NCBI RefSeq assembly: GCF_000504285.1
Contig: NZ_KI632511.1
Location: 4,089,372 to 4,153,371, forward strand
Source: Actinospica robiniae DSM 44927
Lineage (GTDB): Bacteria; Actinomycetota; Actinomycetes; Streptomycetales; Catenulisporaceae
Direction: 5' to 3'
Length of the DNA stretch: 64,000 nucleotides
Under the pieces are notes generated by a model. It ran no database searches and had not been told where the DNA came from. It saw only the letters and a program-made list of their open reading frames with translations. Positions 53,304 through 62,554 of the stretch are shown here, piece after piece. The translations under genes and the position numbers were made by a program. The stretch's first letter is position 1; the number at the start of each line of letters is the position of its first letter.

Positions 53304-54545
53304 ATGCACTTGGCCCGTTACAAGTCCGTGCTCGGCCTGCCCGGCATGAAGACCTTCATGCTGGTCGCGCTGGTCGCCCGGATCCCCGGCACCGCGTGGA
53401 CCACCGCGCTGACGCTGAGCGTCGTGCTCGACCGGCATCTGAGCTACGCCGCGGCCGGCGCGGCCACCGCGATGTTCACGGTCGGCCTGGCGCTGGGCTC
53501 GCCGCTGCTCGGGCGGGCCATCGACCGGCGCGGTCCGCGGCCGGTGCTGCTGGTGACGGGCGTGGTCTCGCTGCTGTTCTGGAACCTCGTGCCGTCGCTG
53601 CCCTACCCGGCGCTGCTCGGCTGCGCCGTGTTCTGCGGCGCGCTGCAGGTGCCGATCATGACGCTGGTGCGCCAGTCGCTGGCGCAGCGGGTGCCGGAGT
53701 CGGTGCGGCGCCAGGCGTTCTCGCTGGACTCGATGGCCGTGGAGCTCTCCTTCATGGTCGGCCCGGCGGTCGCGGTGCTGGCCATCACCTCGCTGGGCGA
53801 GGCCGTCTCGACGCTGCGCGTGGTCGGCTTCGGCATCGCCGCCGGCGCCGCCGTGCTCTACGCGTACACCGCCCGGCAGGACGCCGCCGGCGGCGCGGCC
53901 GAAGCGGAGCTGGAAGAAGCGGCCGAGGACGCGGCCAAGGCGCACTGGCTCGCGCCGGGCTTCCTGCTCATCCTGGCCGTGTGCACCGCCTGCTGCGTGA
54001 TCCTGTCCGCGACGGACGTGGCCGTGGTGGCGCTGCTGCGGGGGCACGGGCAGATCGCCTGGGCCGGCGTCGTCGTCATCGTCTGGTGCGCGGCCTCGCT
54101 GGTGGGCGGCTTCATCCACGGTGCGATGCCGCGGCCGGTGCCGATGCCGGTGCTCCTGCTGCTGCTCGGCGCGCTCAGCGTGCCGATCGGCCTGGCCGAC
54201 AACTGGTGGGCGCTGTGCCTGCTCTGCATCCCCGGCGGCCTGGCCTGCGCCCCGACCATCGCCTCGAGCGTGGACGCGGTCAGCCGGGCGGTGCCGCCGT
54301 CCCGGCGCGGCCAGGCGATGGGCATGCACGCCGCCGCCCTGACCGTGGGCAGCGCGATCGGCGCGCCGCTGATCGGCGTGGTCATCGACGGGGCCGGCCC
54401 GGCCTGGGGCATGGCCGCGGTCGGCCTGCTCGGCTGCGTGGTCGCGCTCGCCGCGATGGCGGTGCAGCGTGGGCGGCAGGCGGCCGCCGCGCCCGCGCCG
54501 CTCGTGCCGGCGAGCGCCGCCGAGGCCGCGCTCGAGCGGGTCTGA
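53304..54545 (+). CDS. MFS transporter, 12 helices
   Basis: 413 residues with about 12 hydrophobic segments and TAGGAG before the ATG. Motif A is GSPLLGRAIDRRGPRPVLL near 65-83. A central cytoplasmic loop is acidic (EAELEEAAEDAAK). Similar actinobacterial proteins are annotated only as MFS permeases. The substrate cannot be predicted. Confidence 0.85.
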   Translation: MHLARYKSVLGLPGMKTFMLVALVARIPGTAWTTALTLSVVLDRHLSYAAAGAATAMFTVGLALGSPLLGRAIDRRGPRPVLLVTGVVSLLFWNLVPSLPYPALLGCAVFCGALQVPIMTLVRQSLAQRVPESVRRQAFSLDSMAVELSFMVGPAVAVLAITSLGEAVSTLRVVGFGIAAGAAVLYAYTARQDAAGGAAEAELEEAAEDAAKAHWLAPGFLLILAVCTACCVILSATDVAVVALLRGHGQIAWAGVVVIVWCAASLVGGFIHGAMPRPVPMPVLLLLLGALSVPIGLADNWWALCLLCIPGGLACAPTIASSVDAVSRAVPPSRRGQAMGMHAAALTVGSAIGAPLIGVVIDGAGPAWGMAAVGLLGCVVALAAMAVQRGRQAAAAPAPLVPASAAEAALERV

Positions 54546-54549
54546 GGCT

Positions 54550-54597
54550 CGGGTCCGTGCCCGCGTCGGCACACGCCGACTCTGGCGCACGGACCCG
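54550..54597 (+). terminator. Hairpin after the MFS gene
   Basis: CGGGTCCGTGC (54550-54560) pairs with GCACGGACCCG (54587-54597), with a smaller GTCGGC/GCCGAC-type stem inside. It begins five bases after the stop codon. Confidence 0.65.
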
Positions 54598-54618
54598 TCC
54601 AGCCCTTACCTTTCTCGG

Positions 54619-55353
54619 ATGAAAGCTGACCGAGCGGTAACCGCCCGTCCGAAGAGCCACGTCGTCGCAGGCGCGGGACGCACGGCGTTCGGCTGCCTCG
54701 CGCTGGTGGCGCTGGCCGTCGGCTACGACCGGGACCTCCACGTCGGCGACGCCGTGAACTTCTTCTTCTACTTCACGGACCTGTCGAACCTGTTCGGCGC
54801 GGCCGTGCTGCTGATCGGCGGGCGGGCGCTGCTGCAGGGCCGGTCGGGCGTGCCGGACCTGGTTCGGGGCGCTGCGGTGCTCTACCTCGTCATCACCGGC
54901 CTCGTGTACTGGACGCTGCTGGCCGGGCAGGCCACCGCCGCCACGATCACGTGGCAGAACGACATCGTGCATGGCGTGATGCCCTGCATCCTCGTGCTCG
55001 ACTGGCTGCTTCTTCCCCCGACGGCACGCCTGCGCCACGCCGTGGCGACCCGCTGGCTCGTCTTCCCACTGGTGTACCTGGCCGTGTCGCTCGTGCGCGG
55101 CCCGATCGTCACCTGGTGGCCCTACGACTTCCTGGACCCGCGCGAGCCCGGCGGCTACCTGCACGTGACGACGTGGTCGCTGATCGTGCTGATCGTGTTC
55201 GTGGTCTTCATGCTGCTGACCGTACTGACGGGCAATCAGCTCGGCTCGCGGCGCTCGCCTTCGCCCGACCCCTTGAGCTCGACGGATTCCGCCGAGGACG
55301 GCTCCTCGCCCGAGCCCAACAGCGACCGCAACTTCACCACCCGGTCCGCGTAA
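54619..55353 (+). CDS. Pr6Pr family membrane protein
   Basis: 244 residues with about six hydrophobic segments. Family motifs are [36 protein letters not shown] and [16 protein letters not shown]. Members are putative membrane enzymes or transporters without known function. The last 40 residues (Ser/Pro-rich) are read from DNA that also encodes the C-terminus of RarA on the other strand, a 118-base convergent overlap. The true protein probably ends functionally near residue 205. Confidence 0.78.
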   Translation: MKADRAVTARPKSHVVAGAGRTAFGCLALVALAVGYDRDLHVGDAVNFFFYFTDLSNLFGAAVLLIGGRALLQGRSGVPDLVRGAAVLYLVITGLVYWTLLAGQATAATITWQNDIVHGVMPCILVLDWLLLPPTARLRHAVATRWLVFPLVYLAVSLVRGPIVTWWPYDFLDPREPGGYLHVTTWSLIVLIVFVVFMLLTVLTGNQLGSRRSPSPDPLSSTDSAEDGSSPEPNSDRNFTTRSA

Positions 55354-56648
55354 CGCTCCTCCAAGCCGTGCCGGGTCGGGTTGTAGTACCGCTTCCCGTG
55401 CACGGCGTCCGGCGCGTACTGCTGCGCGGCCACCGCGTTCGGCAGGTCGTGCGGATACACGTAGCCCTGGCCGTGCCCGAGCTTTCCCGCGCCCTGGTAG
55501 TGGCTGTCGCGCAGATGCGCCGGCACCGGGCCTGCCAGGCCCGCGCGCACGTCCGCCAACGCCGCGTCGATGGCCAGGTACGCCGCGTTCGACTTCGGCG
55601 CCGCGGCCAGCGCGATCGTCGCCTGCGCCAGCGAGATCCGGGCCTCCGGCCAGCCGATGAAGGACACCGCCTGCATCGCCGCGACCGCGGTCTGCAGCGC
55701 CGACGGATCGGCCAGCCCGATGTCCTCGCTGGCCGAGATGACCAGCCGCCGGGCGATGAAGCGAGGGTCCTCCCCCGCCTCGACCATGCGCGCCAGATAG
55801 TGCAGCGCGGCGTCCACGTCCGAGCCGCGGATCGACTTGATCAGCGCCGAGGCCACGTCGTAGTGCTGGTCGCCGTCCCGGTCGTAACGCACCGCGGCGC
55901 GGTCCACCGCCTGCTCCAGGACGGCCACGGTGATCTCGTCCGAGCCGCTGTCCTTCGCCGCTCCCGCGCCCGCCTCCAGCGCCGTCAGCGCGCGCCGGGC
56001 GTCGCCACCGGCCAGCCGAAGCAGGTGCGCCCGCGCGTCCTCGGCCAGCGTCACCGTGCCGGCCAGGCCGCGCTGCTCGACCAGCGCGCGGTCGATCAGG
56101 TCGCTGATGTCCTCCTCGCCCAGCTGCTCGAGCGTGAGCAGCAGCGAGCGGGACATCAGCGGGGAGATCACCGAGAAGTACGGGTTCTCCGTGGTCGCCG
56201 CGATCAGGGTGACCGTGCGGTTCTCCACCGCGGGCAGCAGCGAGTCCTGCTGCGCCTTGGAGAAGCGGTGGATCTCGTCCAGGAACAGCACCGTCTCGCG
56301 CCCGTACCCGGCCAGCTGGGTGCGCGCCTCGTCCAGCGCCGCGCGCACCTCCTTGACCCCGGCCGTGATCGCGGACAGCTCCAGGAAGTGCCGGTCCGTG
56401 CTGCGGGCGACCACGTGCGCCAGCGTGGTCTTGCCGGTGCCGGGCGGACCCCACAGGATGACCGAGGCGGGCACCGCCCGGGACTGCGAGGTCGCGTCGA
56501 CCAGGCGCCGCAGCGGCGAGCCCGGCTTCAGCAGCTTGCCCTGGCCGACCACCTCGTCCAGGGTGCGCGGGCGCATCCGGGCCGCGAGCGGGGCGCGCGA
56601 CTCCTCGTGCTCGCGGTTCACGAAGTCGAAAAGGCTCTCAGCGGGCAT
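55236..56648 (-). CDS. rarA: Replication-associated recombination protein A (MgsA/WRNIP1 family AAA+ ATPase)
   Basis: 470 residues from [18 protein letters not shown]. Walker A is [18 protein letters not shown], Walker [20 protein letters not shown], sensor 1 [13 protein letters not shown], and sensor 2 [14 protein letters not shown]. The C-terminal domain has [20 protein letters not shown] and the conserved [17 protein letters not shown]. RarA works at stalled replication forks. Confidence 0.95.
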   Translation of the reverse strand: MPAESLFDFVNREHEESRAPLAARMRPRTLDEVVGQGKLLKPGSPLRRLVDATSQSRAVPASVILWGPPGTGKTTLAHVVARSTDRHFLELSAITAGVKEVRAALDEARTQLAGYGRETVLFLDEIHRFSKAQQDSLLPAVENRTVTLIAATTENPYFSVISPLMSRSLLLTLEQLGEEDISDLIDRALVEQRGLAGTVTLAEDARAHLLRLAGGDARRALTALEAGAGAAKDSGSDEITVAVLEQAVDRAAVRYDRDGDQHYDVASALIKSIRGSDVDAALHYLARMVEAGEDPRFIARRLVISASEDIGLADPSALQTAVAAMQAVSFIGWPEARISLAQATIALAAAPKSNAAYLAIDAALADVRAGLAGPVPAHLRDSHYQGAGKLGHGQGYVYPHDLPNAVAAQQYAPDAVHGKRYYNPTRHGLEERYADRVVKLRSLLGSGEEPSSAESVELKGSGEGERREPS

Positions 56649-56700
56649 GTCGACGAGCCTAACGCCCACGCCCGACAGCGCAGGTGCGAGAATCTTGAGC

Positions 56701-56777
56701 ATGAGCGAGCTTGCGAGCGAGTCATTAGGCACAGTGCTTCGCGCACGCGGCCTACCGAGCGCTAGCGAGGTGGCGGT
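56701..56777 (+). repeat. 77-bp start-codon cassette, copy C
   Basis: Begins ATGAGCGAGCTTGCGAGCGA and ends GAGGTGGCGGT at the base before the GTG of the GNAT gene. The frame encodes MSELASES... [10 protein letters not shown] and continues three codons to a TAG at 56788-56790, because the downstream gene starts GTGC rather than GTGA. A -10-like GAGAAT ends seven bases before its ATG. Confidence 0.85.
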
Positions 56778-57566
56778 GTGCACGGTATAGAGACGGTCAC
56801 CCGGTTCGACTCCTACCGGCAGCTGCCCGCCGAGGTGCTCGACGACGCGCTGCTGCGGCTCGAGACCGACCCCGGCATCCTGCACGGCGCGTGGACCACT
56901 CCCGGCGGCTACGCATTCGCCTCGATCGACTCCTACGGCGGCGACCCGTGCTGGCTCAACGTCGTGGCCGATCCGGCCGTCGCGCTCGCCCTGGTCGAGG
57001 CCGCGATGGCCGACCTCGGCGACGCCTGCTTCGGGATCACCGTGCCGCGCGGCGTCGACGTCAGCCGCTGGGTGGTCGCCGATCCCGGCCACGGCTCGTG
57101 GGACCTGATGCGCTGCGACGAGCCGCCGGCCGCCCAGCCCGGCGAGGACCGCGTCCGCGTGCTGACGGATCTCGCCGCGGTGCAGGCCTTCCTGGACCGG
57201 GTCAACCCGAGCCACTCGGTGCGCGCCGACCACGCCGAGGTCGAGCGGTGGATGGGCGTGGCCGACGAGGCGAGCGGCGAGTTGCTCGCGCTCGGGGCTT
57301 TCACCCGCCGCGTGTCCGGCGTCGCCTATCTCGCCTCCATCGCCACCGACGCCCAAGCCCGCGGCCAAGGACTCGGCGCGGCGGTGACCGCTGTACTCAC
57401 CCGGCACGCGTTCGCGTCGGGGGATGTTCTGTGCACCCTCGCGCACTACCACCCCAACGAGCCGGCCCGGCGGCTCTACCTGCGGCTCGGCTACCGGACG
57501 ACCCATCAGAACCTGTCCAATCCGCTGCCCCGGCCGGCCGCGCCCGCCGACGGAACCCCGGCATAG
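56778..57566 (+). CDS. GNAT-family acetyltransferase
   Basis: 262 residues from the GTG directly after the 77-bp cassette. The C-terminal GNAT fold has [20 protein letters not shown] with the acetyl-CoA loop and ends [15 protein letters not shown]. The N-terminal 120 residues carry [19 protein letters not shown], a diverged first half. It is the first gene of the GNAT-MurA-HipA group (27-base gap to the MurA-like gene). Confidence 0.82.
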   Translation: MHGIETVTRFDSYRQLPAEVLDDALLRLETDPGILHGAWTTPGGYAFASIDSYGGDPCWLNVVADPAVALALVEAAMADLGDACFGITVPRGVDVSRWVVADPGHGSWDLMRCDEPPAAQPGEDRVRVLTDLAAVQAFLDRVNPSHSVRADHAEVERWMGVADEASGELLALGAFTRRVSGVAYLASIATDAQARGQGLGAAVTAVLTRHAFASGDVLCTLAHYHPNEPARRLYLRLGYRTTHQNLSNPLPRPAAPADGTPA

Positions 57567-57593
57567 CGGGCTGACCGGCGCCACAATGGCCTC

Positions 57594-58916
57594 ATGACCA
57601 GAGCGTGGAAGATCGAACCCACCGGCCCGTTGCGCGGGGACGTCACCGTGCGCGGGTCGAAGAACGCCGTCACCAAGCACATGGTCGCCGCGATCCTCGG
57701 CCACGGCGCGAGCCGGATCGGCAACGCCCCCCGGGTCGGCGACGTAGAGATCACCGCGTCGATGCTGCGCTCGCTCGGCTGCTCGGTCGAGCGCGACGCC
57801 GACACCCTGATCGTCGAACGCGGCGAGCAGCCCGCCTCGGCCGTGCCGCAGACCTTCACCGGCCGCAACCGGATCCCGGTGCTGCTGCTCGGCCCGCTGC
57901 TCAACCTCACCGGCGAGGCCTTCGTGCCGCTGGTCGGCGGGGACCGGATCGGCCCGCGCCCACTCGACTTCCACATCAGCGCCCTGGCCGCCATGGGCGC
58001 CCAGATCAGCGTGGACGACACGGGCATCCACGCCACGGCCAAGCGGCTGCAGGGCACGAAGGTGAAGCTGCCCTACCCGAGCGTCGGGGCCACCGAGTCG
58101 ATCATGCTCTCGGCGGTGCTGGCCGAGGGCCGCACGGTGATCTCGAACGCCGCGGTGGAGCCGGAGATCATGGAGCTCGCGCTGTTCCTGCAGCGGATGG
58201 GCGCCGGCATCCAGCTCCAGCCGGACCGGCGCATCCTGATCGAGGGCGTGGAGAAGCTGCACGGCGCCGACACCCGGCTCTCCGGCGACCGGCTCGAGGC
58301 GTTCAGCTACCTGGTGGCCGGCCTGCTCACCGGCGGCCAGGTGCGCGTGCACGGCTGCGCCCAGGAGCGGCTGGTGACCGCGATCGAGACGCTGCGCAAG
58401 ATGGGCACCCGGTTCGACATCGGCGAGGAGTACATCAGCGCCTCCGCCCCCGACGGCCTGCGCTCGGCCGCCGTGCACACCGACACCCACCCCGGCTTCG
58501 CCACCGACTGGCAGCAGCCGCTGCTGGTGCTGATGAGCCAGGCCCGCGGCCTGTCCGTGCTGCACGAGACGGTGTTCGAGAACAGATTCGTCTATGTCAA
58601 GGCGCTGCAGCAGCTCGGCTGCGAGATCGAGCTGTTCCCGATGTGCCTGGGCGGCAACGCCTGCCGCTTCCACGACACCAACCACCTGCACTCCGCCGTC
58701 GTGCACGGCCCGTCCAAGCTGGTCGGCGCGCAGGTGCACGTGCCCGACGTGCGCACCGGCTTCTCCTCGGTCATCGCCGCCTCCATCGCCGACGGCCCCT
58801 CGGTGCTGATGGACGTCGAGTCGCTCGAGCGCGGCTACGACGAGCCGCTCAAGCGGCTGCAGTCGCTCGGCATGGCCATAACCGTGGACGAGGCGTTCGA
58901 GGAGACGGCGGACTGA
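57594..58916 (+). CDS. MurA-like enolpyruvyl transferase (UDP-GlcNAc 1-carboxyvinyltransferase family), Cys-to-Asp type
   Basis: 440 residues with the two-domain EPSP-synthase fold. The substrate pair Lys-Asn is at 23-24 ([11 protein letters not shown], where MurA proteins usually have GAKNAALP). The mobile-loop catalytic residue is Asp117 in [15 protein letters not shown] rather than Cys. The C-terminal domain has [19 protein letters not shown] with the general base Asp. Mycobacterial MurA also has Asp here and is fosfomycin-insensitive. The altered SKN region, and the setting outside the usual murA locus, suggest a second paralogue rather than the housekeeping enzyme. Confidence 0.85.
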   Translation: MTRAWKIEPTGPLRGDVTVRGSKNAVTKHMVAAILGHGASRIGNAPRVGDVEITASMLRSLGCSVERDADTLIVERGEQPASAVPQTFTGRNRIPVLLLGPLLNLTGEAFVPLVGGDRIGPRPLDFHISALAAMGAQISVDDTGIHATAKRLQGTKVKLPYPSVGATESIMLSAVLAEGRTVISNAAVEPEIMELALFLQRMGAGIQLQPDRRILIEGVEKLHGADTRLSGDRLEAFSYLVAGLLTGGQVRVHGCAQERLVTAIETLRKMGTRFDIGEEYISASAPDGLRSAAVHTDTHPGFATDWQQPLLVLMSQARGLSVLHETVFENRFVYVKALQQLGCEIELFPMCLGGNACRFHDTNHLHSAVVHGPSKLVGAQVHVPDVRTGFSSVIAASIADGPSVLMDVESLERGYDEPLKRLQSLGMAITVDEAFEETAD

Positions 58917-58943
58917 GCGCGGCGTCCGGCGTAGAGTGATCAG

Positions 58944-59726
58944 GTGCTGCAACAGGTCACCGCCACCCGCTACGTCACGCCGCTGCGCGAGGGCGGCTCC
59001 CTGCCCGGGATCGTCGAGGCCGACGATCTGGGCACGTACGTGGTCAAGTTCCGCGGCGCCGGCCAGGGCAGCGCGGCGCTGGTCTCCGAGATCGTGGTCG
59101 GCGAGCTCGGCCGGCGGCTCGGGGTGCGGGTGCCGGACCTCGTGCTGATCTCGCTGGACGCGGAGATCGGCAAGCGCGAACCGGACCAGGAAGTGCAGGA
59201 GCTGCTGCTCGCGAGCGTCGGGGTGAACCTCGGCATGGACTTCTTGCCGGGCTCGATCGGCTACGACGGGATCCACTGGCAGCCGCCGGCCGAGGAGGCC
59301 GCGCGGATCTTCTGGCTGGACGCGCTCACCGGCAACGTCGACCGGACCTGGGCCAATCCCAATATGCTGATCTGGCATCGGAAGCTGTGGGCCATCGACC
59401 ACGGCGCCGCGCTGGTGTTCCAGCACTCGTGGCCGGCCGTCTCGGCCTGGGCGGCACGGCGCTACGACCTGTCCAAGCACGTGCTCGGCGGCCTTGTCGC
59501 CGGGATCGGGCACGGCCCGCTCAAGGCGCTCGACGCCGAGCTCGCCGACGCGATAACGCCGGAACTGATCGACGAGGTGCTCGCCCTGGTGCCGGACGAG
59601 TTCCTGTTGCGGCTCAACTCCGCCCCGGAGGACGCCGAGGCGGCTTCGCTCCGGGAGCGTTACGCCGATTATCTGCTCGCGCGGCGGGCTTCCGACCGCG
59701 CCTGGTGGCCGGAGAGTGCGGCATGA
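58944..59726 (+). CDS. HipA-family kinase-like protein
   Basis: 260 residues from a GTG. Kinase features of the HipA-like family are [10 protein letters not shown] (nucleotide Lys), [19 protein letters not shown] with the catalytic Asp and Asn, and [13 protein letters not shown] with the metal Asp. It is shorter than E. coli HipA (440 residues) because the N-subdomain is reduced. Its TGA overlaps the DUF3037 ATG. HipA-DUF3037 pairs occur in many bacteria; the target is not known. Confidence 0.85.
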   Translation: MLQQVTATRYVTPLREGGSLPGIVEADDLGTYVVKFRGAGQGSAALVSEIVVGELGRRLGVRVPDLVLISLDAEIGKREPDQEVQELLLASVGVNLGMDFLPGSIGYDGIHWQPPAEEAARIFWLDALTGNVDRTWANPNMLIWHRKLWAIDHGAALVFQHSWPAVSAWAARRYDLSKHVLGGLVAGIGHGPLKALDAELADAITPELIDEVLALVPDEFLLRLNSAPEDAEAASLRERYADYLLARRASDRAWWPESAA

Positions 59727-60118
59727 CGCGAACGCAGACCGGTTTGCTCGGCTACGACTGCGTCGTGCTGCGCGCCGTGCCCCGCCCCGACCGCGGCGAG
59801 CAGGTGAACGTCGGCGCGGTGCTCTACTGCCAAGAAGCCGACTTCCTCGCCGCCGCCGTGCACGTCGACGCCGATCGGCTGCGCGCCCTCGATCCGGCCG
59901 TCGACGTGGAGCTGCTCACCGCCGCCCTCGACGGCATCCGCGACGTGTGCGCCGGCGCTCCCTGTGCCGGCGACGCCGGGACGGCGAACCTGCGGACCCG
60001 GTTCGGCTGGCTCAGCGCTCCGCGCAGCACGGTGCTGCAGCCGGGGCCGATCCACGGCGGGCTGACCGCCGATCCGACCGCGGAGCTCGAACGGCTGATG
60101 GACCGTATGGTGCGATGA
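59723..60118 (+). CDS. DUF3037 family protein
   Basis: 131 residues. DUF3037 marks are [20 protein letters not shown] (usual Y-V-R-P pattern) followed by [13 protein letters not shown], and a middle with [19 protein letters not shown]. It is always paired with a HipA-like kinase in the families I know; both overlaps here are ATGA, so the three genes 58944-60642 are translated as a unit. Confidence 0.85.
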   Translation: MTRTQTGLLGYDCVVLRAVPRPDRGEQVNVGAVLYCQEADFLAAAVHVDADRLRALDPAVDVELLTAALDGIRDVCAGAPCAGDAGTANLRTRFGWLSAPRSTVLQPGPIHGGLTADPTAELERLMDRMVR

Positions 60119-60642
60119 GGATGGGCGAGGCCATCCCGCTCGCGCAGGGCGATCTGCGCTGGGTGTTTCCCGAGGTGGACGACCCCGCTGTGGTGAGTGG
60201 CGCCCTGTCTGAGGCTGATGCGCGGATGCGCCGGGTGGCCGCCCATCTGGGAGCGGCCGACACCGGCCTGGAATTTCACCGCGTCGAGGGCTTCATGCTC
60301 CATGGCGTCTTCGGGCTCGCCGAAAGCTCAGACGTCTCGTTCGCGGCCGAGCTGTGCCTCCCGCAAGATTGCCTGTGGAGCAAGCCGGCAGGGCCGCCGT
60401 GGCAGGTCGAGGCCGTGGTCATGGTCCCGGGTGAGACCACTGCGGATGACGCCGAAGAAGGCTGCGGCACGGAGATCGTGGCGGAGTGGGCGCATTCCTA
60501 CGACACTCCGGTCGAAGCAGCACGAGGGCTGATCCAGGCCACTGACTGGCTCTACGAGCAGTGCGTCACCTTCGAAGGATGGATCCGGCCGCCGCGCCGG
60601 GGTTCGGGGCGCGGCGGCCGGGGCGTGCACGCGGGCGACTAG
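60115..60642 (+). CDS. Hypothetical protein coupled to DUF3037
   Basis: 175 residues from an ATG overlapping the DUF3037 stop (ATGA). It is acidic in the first 140 residues (DLRWVFPEVDDPAVV, EVAEWAH-like EIVAEWAHSYDTPVEAARG) and ends in a Gly/Arg-rich tail (RPPRRGSGRGGRG). No signal peptide or membrane segment. Not recognised. The TAG stop shares the palindrome CTAG with the stop of the convergent GH53 gene. Confidence 0.6.
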   Translation: MRMGEAIPLAQGDLRWVFPEVDDPAVVSGALSEADARMRRVAAHLGAADTGLEFHRVEGFMLHGVFGLAESSDVSFAAELCLPQDCLWSKPAGPPWQVEAVVMVPGETTADDAEEGCGTEIVAEWAHSYDTPVEAARGLIQATDWLYEQCVTFEGWIRPPRRGSGRGGRGVHAGD

Positions 60643-62252
60643 CGCGGCGCGTAGTCCGAGATCACCGGCAGAGCGGTGTCGCTGTAGTCGAACATCGCCT
60701 GGTTCTCCCAGCCGTCACCCGCGCTCGGGTCGGTCGGGTCCCAGCCGTTGCCCTGCACCACGGTCCAGGTCGGCTCCCAGTAGAAGGCGCCGAGGCCCAG
60801 CCCGTTCGGCACGGCCTGGACGATGCTGAGCGTGTCGCGGAACATCGCCTCCTGGCCGGCCGGGGTGGCCGGGTAGCCGGTCTCCAGCTCGCTCGCGGTG
60901 CTGAAGCTCAGCGCCGCGGTCGGGTCGCCGCTCTCCAGCGTCCACGGGTAGGCGGTCTCGGCGAGGATGATCGGCTTGCCGTAGCGGGTGGCCGTGTCGT
61001 CGAGCGTGGTCTGCAGCTCGTCGAGGTAACCATGCCAGTACGAGTAGTACGACAATGCGATGACATCGAAGGGCACGCCCTGCGCGATCGCGTTGTCATA
61101 GAACCACTGCACGCCGCCCTCATCCGCCGCGTTGGCGATGTGCAGGGCGATCTTCGTCTTCGGGTCGGCGCTCTTGACCCCGGCGATGGCGGACTTGAGC
61201 AGCGCGCCGAAGGTGGTCCAGGAGCTGTCCGAGCCGTAGTCCAGCCCGGTCGGCCAGAGGAAGCCGCCGTTGACCTCGTTGCCGGTCTGGACCATGTCCG
61301 GCGGGGTGCCCTGGGCCACCAGGTCGTGCACGACCTTCGCCGAGTACGTGTACAGATCCGACTCGAGCCCGCTGAGCGAGTCGTCCGCCCAGGCGGCCGG
61401 GACGCTCTGGTGGCCGGGGTCGGTCCACGTGTCGGAGTAGTGGAAGTCCAGGAAGATCTTCATATGGTGCGCCTTGGCCTGCTTGGCGCCCGCGAGCAGC
61501 TGCTGCTCGTCGTCGAAGCCGTCGACCGGGTTGACCCAGACGCGCAGCCGGGCGTAGTTCATGCCGGCGTCACCGAGGATGTCGAGGGCGTTCTCCTGCC
61601 TGCCCGAGGCGGTGTAGTACACGCCGCCGTCCTGCTCGCCGCGCACCAGGCTGGAGACGTCGCCGCCGCGGATCGGCAGCGAGGCGTAGCCGGCAGTCAG
61701 CGTCACCAGGCCGTAGTTGGTCCAGTCGTTCGCCGCGCTGTGCGAGACGAGGTGGATGACCGCCTGGTGCCCGACCACGCGCACCGACGTGACGATCCGC
61801 AGCCAGCTGCCGTCCGAGATCACCGGCACGTCGGTGCGGTTCTCGTTCGGGCCGGACTGCAGCTCGACGTAGTTCGCGCTGTCGCCGCCGCCGGACTTGA
61901 CCCACACGCCGAGGGTGTAGTCGCCGTTCGGCAGACCCGTCACCCGCTGCCAGGTGTCCACGTTGTAGGCCGCTGACGACCAGTGCGTGAGCTGATAGCC
62001 GTCACCGTCGTAGCCGTAGCCGGTCGCCTCGGTGAACGAGGCTCCGGCGGTGCCCGTGGTGGTCCAGCCGGACGGCGTCGCGGTGCCGGTGCCGTCGAGG
62101 TCGAAGCCCGGATTGGCCACCGTGCCCGAACCCTGCGACACCCCGTGCCCCTGCTGGGCCTCGGCGAGCGTCGGCGAGGCGGCCAGGCCCAGCGCCACGG
62201 CGGCCGCACACCATCTTCGTATCCGCACCCGAGGCTGCTTCGTGTTCGTCAC
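60639..62252 (-). CDS. Secreted GH53 endo-beta-1,4-galactanase with N-terminal carbohydrate-binding module
   Basis: 537 residues. The signal peptide (RIRRWCAAAVALGLAA) ends near residue 32. Residues about 45-190 are a beta-sandwich module (WTTTGTAGASFTEATGYG, GVWVKSGGGDSANYVELQ) of the CBM61/CBM4-9 kind. The GH53 barrel follows (DVSSLVRGEQDGG, ARLRVWVNP, FLDFHYSDTWTDPGHQ) with the acid/base Glu in MVQTGNEVNGG and the nucleophile Glu in ILAETAYPW. It cuts galactan or arabinogalactan side chains of pectin. A LacI-type operator lies just upstream of the start. Confidence 0.93.
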   Translation of the reverse strand: MTNTKQPRVRIRRWCAAAVALGLAASPTLAEAQQGHGVSQGSGTVANPGFDLDGTGTATPSGWTTTGTAGASFTEATGYGYDGDGYQLTHWSSAAYNVDTWQRVTGLPNGDYTLGVWVKSGGGDSANYVELQSGPNENRTDVPVISDGSWLRIVTSVRVVGHQAVIHLVSHSAANDWTNYGLVTLTAGYASLPIRGGDVSSLVRGEQDGGVYYTASGRQENALDILGDAGMNYARLRVWVNPVDGFDDEQQLLAGAKQAKAHHMKIFLDFHYSDTWTDPGHQSVPAAWADDSLSGLESDLYTYSAKVVHDLVAQGTPPDMVQTGNEVNGGFLWPTGLDYGSDSSWTTFGALLKSAIAGVKSADPKTKIALHIANAADEGGVQWFYDNAIAQGVPFDVIALSYYSYWHGYLDELQTTLDDTATRYGKPIILAETAYPWTLESGDPTAALSFSTASELETGYPATPAGQEAMFRDTLSIVQAVPNGLGLGAFYWEPTWTVVQGNGWDPTDPSAGDGWENQAMFDYSDTALPVISDYAPR

Positions 62253-62292
62253 TCACACCACTCCTATCGGAGACCGGACGGCACCCCACCGT

Positions 62293-62306
62293 TGGGATCG
62301 TTCCCA
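62293..62306 (-). promoter_or_regulatory. LacI-family-type operator upstream of GH53
   Basis: TGGGATCGTTCCCA has 5-bp palindromic arms TGGGA/TCCCA and resembles the CebR-type TGGGAGCGCTCCCA operator of sugar-utilisation genes. It lies 41-54 bases upstream of the GH53 start codon. Only the centre departs from symmetry. Confidence 0.6.
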
Positions 62307-62465
62307 GTCCGCTGGCAAGATTTACCACCACCCGGCGCCATAGTCGAGATGCAGCAGCGGATTTCGCAGCTCACAATTCCGTGAACGCTCCCAGATCTGT
62401 ACGCGGATCCACTTCGAATCCGCACCCGGGCCTGCGCTCGGATCCGCCGCCGGGCCTGGCCCGGG

Positions 62466-62498
62466 TGTGGTCCGGGCGTGGTCCGGACGTGGTCCGGG
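62466..62498 (+). repeat. Three 11-bp direct repeats upstream of the sigma factor gene
   Basis: TGTGGTCCGGG, CGTGGTCCGGA, CGTGGTCCGGG in direct succession. The spacing of 11 bp places them on one face of the helix. Confidence 0.7.
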
Positions 62499-62554
62499 AG
62501 CGGCTTGAGCACGCCCGGAACCGGCAGCTCACCGGGCCCGGCTAGGCTGGAGCG

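Larger units (their letters stand above)
62253..62554. other. Divergent region between GH53 and sigma factor genes
   Basis: 302 bases. They contain the operator at 62293-62306, an AT-richer stretch near 62315-62400, and three 11-bp direct repeats at 62466-62498. Both promoters must lie here. No open frame is supported. Confidence 0.5.

Noticed and set aside
55236-59513. A 1425-codon minus-strand frame ending in rarA
   Set aside because: Only its last 470 codons are RarA. The upstream part is antisense to the MurA, GNAT and HipA-like genes and to the 77-bp cassette.
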